Assembly (NCBI GenBank): GCA_016209685.1
Contig: JACQVQ010000005.1
Span: forward strand, 150,655 to 214,654
Source: Planctomycetota bacterium
GTDB taxonomy: Bacteria; Planctomycetota; Brocadiia; Brocadiales; Bathyanammoxibiaceae
Reading direction: 5' to 3'
Length of the DNA stretch: 64,000 bases
Under the pieces are notes generated by a model, which did not search any database, was not told where the DNA came from, and saw only the letters and a list, made by a program, of their open reading frames with translations. How positions within the stretch are numbered: position 1 is the stretch's first letter; every line of letters starts with the position of its first letter. Position numbers and translations under genes: made by a program. Below, piece after piece: positions 58,183 through 64,000 of this stretch.

Positions 58183-58346
58183 TTTAATTCCGAATTCCGA
58201 AGTCCGAATTCCGAATTCGGGCTTCTGTCCGTACACTCCTTCTTGCAGTATTCAATCTCCACCGTCTTTCCCAGGAACTTACAATAGGTCCTGGGGGTTC
58301 CGCCCTCGTCCCTATACCTCGCGGCCATTGTGCACCAGAAGGTCAT
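58176..58346 (-). CDS. Small Cys-rich protein (below ORF-track cutoff)
   Basis: 56 aa: MTFWCTMAARYRDEGG, TPRTYCKFLGKTVEIEYCKKEC and a repeat-derived end (SPNSEFGLRNSELKC). Four regularly placed Cys suggest a small zinc-binding fold. ATG preceded by GGAG; stop overlaps the next gene's ATG region; overlaps the zinc-ribbon gene by 4 nt. Adjacent to a second zinc protein. Confidence 0.55.
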   Translation of the reverse strand: MTFWCTMAARYRDEGGTPRTYCKFLGKTVEIEYCKKECTDRSPNSEFGLRNSELKC

Positions 58347-58528
58347 GGTCTCTTTATCTCCGGTGGGCGGGGTAACCCCGCCCCTACGTTATAAATCCGC
58401 CAGGAGAAATGACAGCCCTCGCAGATCCATATCTGATACGAGCCGTTATCCTCCAGTAACTTTGCCACTAAACTTTTGCAACGGGGGCATTCTTCTGGCC
58501 GAACTTCTTTTGTCTCTCCCTCTCCCAT
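58343..58528 (-). CDS. Small zinc-ribbon protein
   Basis: 61 aa. ECPRCKSLVAKLLEDNGSYQIWICEGCHFSWRI has two CxxC knuckles, as in phage Com-like or ribbon proteins. ATG has AAGGAGG four bases upstream and lies within the end of the lipoprotein gene. The tail YNVGAGLPRPPE is a family A-like palindrome (58362-58387). Confidence 0.65.
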   Translation of the reverse strand: MGEGETKEVRPEECPRCKSLVAKLLEDNGSYQIWICEGCHFSWRIYNVGAGLPRPPEIKRP

Positions 58529-59298
58529 TGGACCTCCTTAACTCTGGCGTTCATATCTAGCGGGGTGGATGAATGCCTCTCCGCTAGGGTGGCGTTGATT
58601 TCCTCTCTCATGTCGGGATGCTTGACCTTCAAATCTTCAACCCCTTCAATGGTATCTATGTTGGCCTTCTTCTCCCTCCTGGCCCGTCTCAAGAGCCAGG
58701 CGCTGACACCTCCGCCTGTACCGGCGGTTGCGAGGCCAATGGCCCAGGGAAGGATGTCATTGAACGTCCACTTGGCGATACCTTTCATCTGCTCTATGGC
58801 CTGAGGATAGGCCTGCATACCTATGGCCCCCTGCATACCTGCGTAGGCGAGATACTGGGCAGTGGAGGTCTCCGTGCTATCAATTCCCCTGCCTGCTATC
58901 CCGCTCACGGCCTTTGTCGTACCGTCCACTGTTCCGATTTCTCGCAGCACTTTATCTTCCAATCCCACTCTAACTATGCCCGCCACTGCATTGGCGTTGA
59001 TGTTGGTCAGGGCCTCGGGGTCCTTAGTGTTCTTTGCCGATTCGGTGGCGACGGTCTTTATGGCCTCCACCTTCGCCTGGGCAATGGGGACAGCCACCTC
59101 CTTCATGGCTGTTACCTTCTCCTTCTGTGCCTCAGCCACGGCCTTGACGGACTCAATAGAGATTTCCTTGCTGGCCTGTACCTGGTGTTCCTTTGGCCCC
59201 GGGGCCTGGACTATCGGGAAGGACATACAACCGCTGAGTAGTAGTAGTCCGCCTGAGGCGGATATGTATCTGCCCACAATTTGTAAAGACTTTTTCAT
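58468..59298 (-). CDS. Tail-module lipoprotein with C-terminal membrane segment
   Basis: 276 aa from ATG 59298 (GAAGGAGG five bases upstream; the track start at 59313 is within the SD). Lipobox LLLLSGC near residue 24 predicts a lipid-anchored protein. Long alpha-helical region KEISIESVKAVAEAQKEKVTAMKEVAVPIAQAKVEAI, then DILPWAIGLATAGTGGGVSAWLL as a second membrane span followed by a basic tail. A family C palindrome (59247-59262) encodes SASGG right in the signal peptide. Confidence 0.65.
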   Translation of the reverse strand: MKKSLQIVGRYISASGGLLLLSGCMSFPIVQAPGPKEHQVQASKEISIESVKAVAEAQKEKVTAMKEVAVPIAQAKVEAIKTVATESAKNTKDPEALTNINANAVAGIVRVGLEDKVLREIGTVDGTTKAVSGIAGRGIDSTETSTAQYLAYAGMQGAIGMQAYPQAIEQMKGIAKWTFNDILPWAIGLATAGTGGGVSAWLLRRARREKKANIDTIEGVEDLKVKHPDMREEINATLAERHSSTPLDMNARVKEVQWERERQKKFGQKNAPVAKV

Positions 59299-59388
59299 AC
59301 GTTCCTCCTTCACAGGCTAAAGTCATGCCAAAGGCAGACCTGCCTCAGGCACGGCCTGCGGCTACTATTCCCTGACCCCTAAGTTCAT

Positions 59389-59462
59389 GCCCAATCAAAC
59401 CTCGGTGAACCACGTGGGGTTCACCGCTATGCACCCTACGTGGTGCATAGCAATCAATAGAC
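59389..59462. other. Copied 3' end of the next tail gene with palindromes between the copies
   Basis: 59389-59406 on the minus strand reads RFDWA then stop, matching the end LRFDWI of the 59469-60122 gene (CCAATCAAACCTC is repeated at 59390 and 59475). Between the two copies lie GGTGAACCACGTGGGGTTCACC and ATGCACC...GTGCAT-type palindromes, as at 33573-33621. Confidence 0.6.
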
Positions 59463-59468
59463 TCCAAA

Positions 59469-60122
59469 TCATATCCAATCAAACCTCAAGGCAAAGACAG
59501 GGTTGGCGTTAAAAGGCCCCGCCCCTGCCGGGACCCTGATGGCCAGGTTAAAGTAAAGTTCCGTTGGGCCAGTCAGGGGAGTGGCTGAGAGTATCAGGCG
59601 GTTGGCGTCTGCACTGCCTGCCAGGCTCTTTGCCTCACCGCCTGCCACCCAGTCGGGATTTATGGGGCCTGCACCGGTGGTGGCTATGCCCTTGATAAAA
59701 GAATTATCGGGCGTACCACTGCCCAGGGCTTTTGAGTTTATGGTGTTGTGGTTTGAATTGTCCCAGCACTCCAGATAGACAGGCCCTGACGTAGGGCCGT
59801 CAAAGTGGACGCAGAAGGGATAGCGTGTAGCCCCGCCTGACTGCTTGCCCTGGTTCGTCCCTGCCAGGGGGACCTGCTCTATGGTGGAGCCGTTGTCTAT
59901 ATAGGTCTCGTCTACCTCCACAGAGCCAGAGTCAGGGACAACGATATTATCCCTGGTATTAGCAGGGTCACCGTCGGTTGCGGCCTGACCTGTGGGGGCA
60001 AAGAGGTGTCCTGAGGCCCCGGCGGTGATGAGTTTAAAGTTAGCGTCTTCCGCAGGGCCGGCGGTCTTAGCTACATCATTCGTACCCTGATTATAGAACC
60101 AATAGACGTTCGGTTGTGGCAT
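59469..60122 (-). CDS. Tail-module structural protein, unknown
   Basis: 217 aa beta-rich protein: NVYWFYNQGTNDVAKTAGP, RYPFCVHFDGPTSGPVYLECWDNSNHNTINS, GPTELYFNLAIRVPAGAGPF. Resembles virion decoration or tail-tube type proteins only in general composition. Directly follows the zinc-finger gene without spacing. Confidence 0.55.
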   Translation of the reverse strand: MPQPNVYWFYNQGTNDVAKTAGPAEDANFKLITAGASGHLFAPTGQAATDGDPANTRDNIVVPDSGSVEVDETYIDNGSTIEQVPLAGTNQGKQSGGATRYPFCVHFDGPTSGPVYLECWDNSNHNTINSKALGSGTPDNSFIKGIATTGAGPINPDWVAGGEAKSLAGSADANRLILSATPLTGPTELYFNLAIRVPAGAGPFNANPVFALRFDWI

Positions 60123-60359
60123 CTAAGTTAATCCTTTCTGACCCGCATTGAGCCAGTCTTTATGTTCCTTCTTGCATCCTTTAGTGCAACATGGGTAGTG
60201 GGAACTTTTTACTAGTCGCCCTCCACAGATGACACAAGTCCTCCTGTTGGGCAGACTGGCATAAAGGGCGTCACTCAACAGCGTGGCTGAAAAGACGTCC
60301 TCTACGGCCCGTGTACCGAAATTTAAAAACCCTTCCCGTCTCCTATGGCTAGTTTTCAT
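60123..60359 (-). CDS. Small zinc-finger-type protein
   Basis: 78 aa: CVICGGRLVKSSHYPCCTKGCKKEHKDW has Cys and His pairs of a treble-clef type site. Basic N-terminus (KTSHRRREG). Stop adjoins the next ATG. Confidence 0.6.
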   Translation of the reverse strand: MKTSHRRREGFLNFGTRAVEDVFSATLLSDALYASLPNRRTCVICGGRLVKSSHYPCCTKGCKKEHKDWLNAGQKGLT

Positions 60360-60377
60360 TAGGTTTGCTCCATCTGT

Positions 60378-60484
60378 ATTCCGAGTGTGGAATGGGGAAT
60401 GCGGAATGCGGAATGCGAAGTTATTTTAATTCCGCATTCCGCAATCCGAAATCCGCATTTAAAACATTCCGCATTCCGCATTAC
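60378..60484. repeat. Family D repeat block
   Basis: TGGGGAATGCGGAATGCGGA... facing ATTCCGCATTCCGCAATCCG... The 60359-60568 ORF of the track is mostly this repeat and is not annotated as a gene. Confidence 0.8.
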
Positions 60485-60735
60485 CCGTGATGTACCCTCA
60501 GGTACCATGCCAGGAGGGTGGTGAAGGCCGCCCCGAAGAAGCCCGCCATACCCAGGACGACGTGCCACCTGGTCTTCAGGGCCACCAGGTCATTGTGGTC
60601 CCTAAGGAATACGGCTATTAGGTCCTCCAGGTGGCTGACCTTTTCTTCCAGGCGGGCTACCTTCTCCGCTACCCCTGAGGTCTGTCTTATAAGCCCCTCC
60701 AACTCTTCCAGAATACGCCCCTCGCAGTTCCTCAC
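60481..60735 (-). CDS. XhlA/holin-like coiled-coil membrane protein
   Basis: 84 aa. GTG start with AAGGAG upstream. ILEELEGLIRQTSGVAEKVARLEEKVSHLEDLIAVFLRD is a coiled coil, followed by one membrane segment VVLGMAGFFGAAFTTLLAWYLRV. This is the typical XhlA-like build of phage or tail-cluster holin accessory proteins. Confidence 0.6.
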   Translation of the reverse strand: MRNCEGRILEELEGLIRQTSGVAEKVARLEEKVSHLEDLIAVFLRDHNDLVALKTRWHVVLGMAGFFGAAFTTLLAWYLRVHHG

Positions 60736-60909
60736 CCTCTTCTCCTTTTCAATTGGTGGACTATTGACATTGGACTTTAGACTTTAGACTTTGGACTCTG
60801 GACCTTTCCTCTTAATGCGGATTGCAGATTGTGGATTGCGGAGTTGTTTTAACTCCACATTCCGCACTCCCCATTCCACACTCCACATGTTTAGTCCATA
60901 GTCCATAGT
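60736..60909. repeat. Intergenic repeats
   Basis: ACTTTAGACTTTAGACTTTG direct units at 60773-60803, then family D (TGCGGATTGCAGATTGTGGA...) and TAGTCCATAGTCCATAG. No gene. Confidence 0.65.
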
Positions 60910-61113
60910 TCATACCCCACGTATCTCTCCCAGAAATAGTAGTTCATCAGCATTACCGTTCAGTGGGATAGCTACCCCCACGTTCTTGCTAAACTGGTTC
61001 AGCAGAGAGATAGAGGAGATTAGTCCTCCGGTGCCCAACCTCCCCACCAGATTACTGGCCAGTACTGGGCCTACCTCTTTTCCCCCACCTGAGACTGGTA
61101 CCATTTCTTTCAT
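60910..61113 (-). CDS. Small tail-module protein, unknown
   Basis: 67 aa: GKEVGPVLASNLVGRLGTGGLISSISLLNQFSKNVG and PLNGNADELLFLGEIRG. Start one base after the hub gene stop (TGAAATG), with GGAGG upstream. No family recognised. Confidence 0.5.
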   Translation of the reverse strand: MKEMVPVSGGGKEVGPVLASNLVGRLGTGGLISSISLLNQFSKNVGVAIPLNGNADELLFLGEIRGV

Positions 61114-61114
61114 T

Positions 61115-63007
61115 TCAAGCCAACCTCCCCTTTACCGTGAGCCTTGTAAGGGCAGTACCCTCAAAGACGTCCTTTTCTACCTCGTAGCCCACTACTATAG
61201 GAACCGAGGCGAGGCCGGGTGAAGAAATGACCTCCATACCGTCCAGACTGGAAAAGGCAGGCATGTCTACCTGAAGCCCAAGGGCCACGTTTAATTCTCC
61301 AAAGACCTCGTAGGTGCGGACTACCTCGTCATGGCCCAGGTCTTCCTCCAGGAGCGGCAGGATAGTCTCCAGAGACTCCCAACTGGGGGTGTTCACTGCA
61401 ACCTCCAGGGCAGGGGACTCCATTGGGCCTTCACTGCCTATCCCCTTCTCGGCATAAACCTGCATCTTCCTGAACTCCACAGGAGAACCCTGCACCGCCC
61501 CCGCCTGCACTATCTGCACGTCTACACTGGTGGAGTACCTACCCTCGCGGTTCAGCCTCGTATGCTCCCGCCTGACACCGTAGGAATCCCTGCTTAGTTG
61601 ATAATAGGACACTGACTCCACACGTAGGATCTTTCGCTTGACGGTGCCATCGGGAGAGATGTCGTCCTTATTAAGAGAACTCAGTGGACTGAAGGTCTCG
61701 TCATCCTCGGTATAAACCGGCCCGGAGGTGATGGTGTACTGGGCCGCCAGCTCCCCGTGGGGGCTGTACCAGTAATAGGTAGAGGTTTCTTCCGGGACAC
61801 GGTAAAGCCCAAAGACCACCTCCCCATTGGATGGATAGAACATCGCCTGGTACAGGGTGCTCACCCGCCCCGGCCTGGCATTGAAGTCCTGTCCCACCAC
61901 GTTGCCGTACTCCCTGGGGGAGGCAAAGCTCCCGTGGGTATTTTCGTACAGAAAGGCGGTATCCTGTATGGAATACACGATGGAATGAAGGCCTGATTCC
62001 GTCTGCCTCCAGCGATGGGTAACATGGTATTCACTCAAAAGGGAGGTGACCTTACCAAAGACGTCCTTACCTCTCAATACGGAGACCACCTCCAGAGAGA
62101 AATTGTTTACTATCCCGGAATCAGGGTCCACTCCGTTTGCATCAACGTCTATGAAAGATACGCTGTCCGTCCCGGTAACGAAGCTATCCCGTGTCGTGCC
62201 GTAGCAGTAGTTGCTGGCCAGGATACTACCTGCTGGGGCTTCCACCTTCTGGAAGGGTTCGGGGCTCAGGATGCCTTTATATCGCTCAGACCTGAAACCC
62301 CCCAGGTTGCCCGTGAGGCGGAGACGGCCTGCCCTGGCTGAACTGTTCCCCCTCTTTACCTCCTCCCCCACCATCCTTACCCCCTGGAGGCCCAACGTGT
62401 TACCTGAAACGGTCCCCCTCCCCATATCCATCTCTGCTACAATAAAGACCTCTCCCTCCACACTGTAGAGAAGGGGTTTCAAAGGGGAGACCAACTCCAG
62501 GATGGCCCCCAGAAAGGTAGCGGAGGGTTTTACTGTAAATTGCTTTACCCAGTAGGCAGGTAGACCTATGCGGACATTTATCCCCAGGAGACCTGCCAGT
62601 ACCTGGATGATACTGTTGGAGTCCCATCCCCTCTCCCCAAATGCATTCCCCAGTCGTATCAGGGGCCTGAATTCCAGGCTATCCTCCTTCCCCCCATATT
62701 CCACCTGAAACTCTTCATACTCCCTGGCGGTAAGGGTGAGGAAGAGTTGGGTCTTCCCGGGGGAACGTCTGGCTTCCTTACTCAGAGAGGAGAGGAGACT
62801 GAGTTCCTGGGCCAGGCCCCCCGGGAGTAGTCTCTTGTCCAGGCCCTCCACCAGGAAGGCCCTGTCCTGTCCACCTACGGACACTGACACCTCCTGGCCG
62901 GGCTGGTAACCCCCTCCGAGGGTAGAGAGGGTAAGCGTGGCCCCCTCGACCCACTCCCCCGCCCGATGTCTGAGGTTCAGTCTGGTTATGTTCTCGTTTA
63001 TCTGCAT
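61115..63007 (-). CDS. Tail hub/baseplate-like protein
   Basis: About 630 aa from ATG 63007 (MQINENITRL); the ORF start at 63043 is inside a terminator stem. N-terminal GGGYQPGQEVSVSVGGQDRAFLVEGLDKRL and IIQVLAGLLGINVRIGLPAYW...LGAILELVSPLKPLLYSVEGEVFIV are reminiscent of tail hub (gpD/gp44-like) proteins, where an RNA-fold-like tandem is followed by a long beta region. Assignment is by pattern, not by strong motifs. Confidence 0.5.
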   Translation of the reverse strand: MQINENITRLNLRHRAGEWVEGATLTLSTLGGGYQPGQEVSVSVGGQDRAFLVEGLDKRLLPGGLAQELSLLSSLSKEARRSPGKTQLFLTLTAREYEEFQVEYGGKEDSLEFRPLIRLGNAFGERGWDSNSIIQVLAGLLGINVRIGLPAYWVKQFTVKPSATFLGAILELVSPLKPLLYSVEGEVFIVAEMDMGRGTVSGNTLGLQGVRMVGEEVKRGNSSARAGRLRLTGNLGGFRSERYKGILSPEPFQKVEAPAGSILASNYCYGTTRDSFVTGTDSVSFIDVDANGVDPDSGIVNNFSLEVVSVLRGKDVFGKVTSLLSEYHVTHRWRQTESGLHSIVYSIQDTAFLYENTHGSFASPREYGNVVGQDFNARPGRVSTLYQAMFYPSNGEVVFGLYRVPEETSTYYWYSPHGELAAQYTITSGPVYTEDDETFSPLSSLNKDDISPDGTVKRKILRVESVSYYQLSRDSYGVRREHTRLNREGRYSTSVDVQIVQAGAVQGSPVEFRKMQVYAEKGIGSEGPMESPALEVAVNTPSWESLETILPLLEEDLGHDEVVRTYEVFGELNVALGLQVDMPAFSSLDGMEVISSPGLASVPIVVGYEVEKDVFEGTALTRLTVKGRLA

Positions 63008-63026
63008 GGTATAGATGTACCTTGTC

Positions 63027-63076
63027 AAAATAAAAAGGCCCAAAGGTCTTTCTGCGTCAAAAAGACCTTCGGGCCT
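63027..63076 (-). terminator. Rho-independent terminator upstream of the hub gene
   Basis: On the minus strand AGGCCCGAAGGTCTTT, loop, AAAGACCTTTGGGCCT (one G-U) followed by TTTTATTTTG. It should end transcription of the retropepsin unit, so the hub gene needs its own promoter or read-through. Confidence 0.75.
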
Positions 63077-63348
63077 CTTGGAATCCTGTCCGCCTTAGGC
63101 GGATGGAACCTTCGGTTACCGTTTCTCAGGAATCAGGGAGTAGGGGCGGTTCGCGAACCGCCCCTACAATCTTTCTGCTGTCTGCTGACTGCTGACTACT
63201 GACTGCTGTCTCCTGTCTGCTGACCCTACACCTCTTTATATAACATATCTTTCAAAAGAGTAAATGGCTGGATTCAACAGGATGCCACCGGATTTAACAG
63301 GGGAGTCAAAAATAAGTGATATTGGGTGCGTCCAGACGCACCTTACTA
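63077..63348. repeat. Intergenic repeats before the retropepsin gene
   Basis: 63089-63103 family C (TCCGCCTTAGGCGGA); 63140-63167 perfect family A-type palindrome with arm GTAGGGGCGGTTCG; 63170-63225 CTGCTGTCTGCTGACTGCTG direct units. 63226-63348 shows no gene. Confidence 0.75.
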
Positions 63349-63825
63349 CTAATAGGCAAACGTAAAGAACCCACCGAAACCGTTATAGATAAAGACAGTT
63401 TTAGCCAGTATATCTCTGCCAATTAGTGCAATGAGGGGTTTATCGCCTACGCCTTGTCCCTTGAGGTTTACTCCGATTGCTGAATTAAACTCAACCTCAA
63501 ACCCATGTACGGGAAATCGTAGCCTAGCAGGATAAAGACTCTGCTGAACTGGACCAGCAGCAGTCATGGTAGTGGTAGTGCCTATTGGATTAACCCCTAA
63601 TGTGGAGACGGCTTGTTCGTCTATGCAACTTCGTGTAGCACCAGTATCTATAAGCGCAAAACCAGACACTGACGGTGGGATAGAGAGATTTTGTGTTGTT
63701 AAATACTGGACAAGTGCAGAAGGAACAGCAATTTCAACTTCTAGCACAGGGCCTACGTGAGCCAACAAATTTGGATTGGGTCGGTTACTCCTTGTATCAA
63801 TATAATGACGATTATAAACGGGCAC
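63349..63825 (-). CDS. Retropepsin-like aspartic protease
   Basis: 158 aa. SGFALIDTGATRSCIDEQAV contains the DTGA catalytic motif of retropepsin-like clan AA proteases, and KPLIALIGRDILAKTVFIYNG matches the C-terminal IGRDxL block. One catalytic Asp per chain, so it acts as a dimer. GTG start overlaps the upstream partial gene by 14 nt. No signal peptide. Confidence 0.85.
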   Translation of the reverse strand: MPVYNRHYIDTRSNRPNPNLLAHVGPVLEVEIAVPSALVQYLTTQNLSIPPSVSGFALIDTGATRSCIDEQAVSTLGVNPIGTTTTMTAAGPVQQSLYPARLRFPVHGFEVEFNSAIGVNLKGQGVGDKPLIALIGRDILAKTVFIYNGFGGFFTFAY

Positions 63826-64000
63826 CGATTAGACCCAATACAAGTGCTGGGAACCTTGAAACTTCCTCTTCTTTTGCTACCCTTTTAATCAAGAAGGGAG
63901 TATTCCCGAATTTTTGAATACCTGCTTGATAGGCTTCTTCTTCCGTCGTATAACTACCTGCGAAAGAAGTCCCCTTTATCAACACAAATTGACCCTCATA
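63812..64000 (-). CDS. Partial gene upstream of the retropepsin (DUF5678-like)
   Basis: The frame enters from the right edge and reads YEGQFVLIKGTSFAGSY, TTEEEAYQAGIQKFGNTPFLIKRV and SRFPALVLGLIGARL before TAA at 63814-63812. The GxFVLIKG...TxEEAYxxGxxxFGNxPFLI pattern resembles DUF5678-like small proteins often next to retropepsin-like genes. Translationally coupled. Confidence 0.6.
   Translation of the reverse strand, partial: YEGQFVLIKGTSFAGSYTTEEEAYQAGIQKFGNTPFLIKRVAKEEEVSRFPALVLGLIGARL

Noticed and set aside
51028-63076. Complete prophage
   Set aside because: No integrase, attachment-site repeat, terminase, portal, capsid or lysin visible; only tail-like and small genes.
1-64000. tRNA, rRNA, transposase or riboswitch
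   Set aside because: Spacer regions were read on both strands; I saw no tRNA cloverleaf with CCA, no rRNA-like sequence, no transposase gene and no riboswitch consensus that I could defend.

Overview
The window is about 64 kb of one bacterial chromosome at moderate G+C, with AGG/AGA common as arginine codons. LPS-type genes (LABN-domain protein, ArnT-like transferases, a polyprenyl-phosphate glycosyltransferase) point to an LPS-bearing, two-membrane bacterium. Soluble NADP isocitrate dehydrogenase, a two-subunit 2-oxoacid:ferredoxin oxidoreductase and many radical SAM proteins fit an anaerobic or microaerophilic lifestyle. The short PheT without its tRNA-binding OB domain and the many interspersed palindromes remind me of uncultivated Planctomycetota-like genomes. 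That placement is a guess, not a result. I saw no rRNA, tRNA, transposase or CRISPR array.

Layout. 0.1-4.7 kb: a phosphonolipid-type operon with split phosphonopyruvate decarboxylase, a 2-aminoethylphosphonate (AEP) transaminase fused to a PntC-like cytidylyltransferase, and a CDP-alcohol phosphotransferase. 4.7-8.6 kb: orphan molybdopterin oxidoreductase, small membrane protein, icd. 8.9-12.2 kb: sugar isomerase, B12-radical SAM protein and flippase-like protein. 12.4-24.3 kb (minus strand): surface-glycan cluster with four ArnT/GT39-like transferases, a GT2 donor synthase, LABN and ICMT-like proteins, a methyltransferase, a DegT aminotransferase and a Gfo/Idh oxidoreductase. 24.6-28.2 kb: HicB-like protein, korBA, BrnTA-like toxin-antitoxin. 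28.3-32.2 kb: pheS-pheT, then a DUF4258/YgiT-type TA pair lying between two copies of the pheT 3' end. 32.3-40.9 kb (minus): clostripain-like protein, cNMP-binding protein, M16 peptidase pair, argJ, speE, ornithine decarboxylase. 41-51 kb: nadB, fabF-acpP, radical SAM, HEPN/MNT, UDP-glucuronate decarboxylase, flavoprotein, odd dual-specificity phosphatase, two SplB-like radical SAM proteins. 51-63 kb (minus): a phage-tail-like structural module with no head, packaging or integration gene in view. 63.3-64 kb: retropepsin-like protease and a partial gene.

The most striking property is the density of several families of small palindromic repeats, both between genes and in frame inside conserved genes (phnW-pntC, the Mo enzyme, pheS, pheT, argJ, nadB, radical SAM genes, glycosyltransferases, signal peptides). 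This resembles the Rickettsia palindromic elements in principle, but several unrelated families are active here, some nested inside each other. A second recurring property is partial duplication of gene ends beside these repeats (Ppd alpha/beta junction, Mo enzyme start, pheT 3' end, several tail genes). The tail module carries the same repeats as housekeeping genes, so it has probably been resident for a long time.
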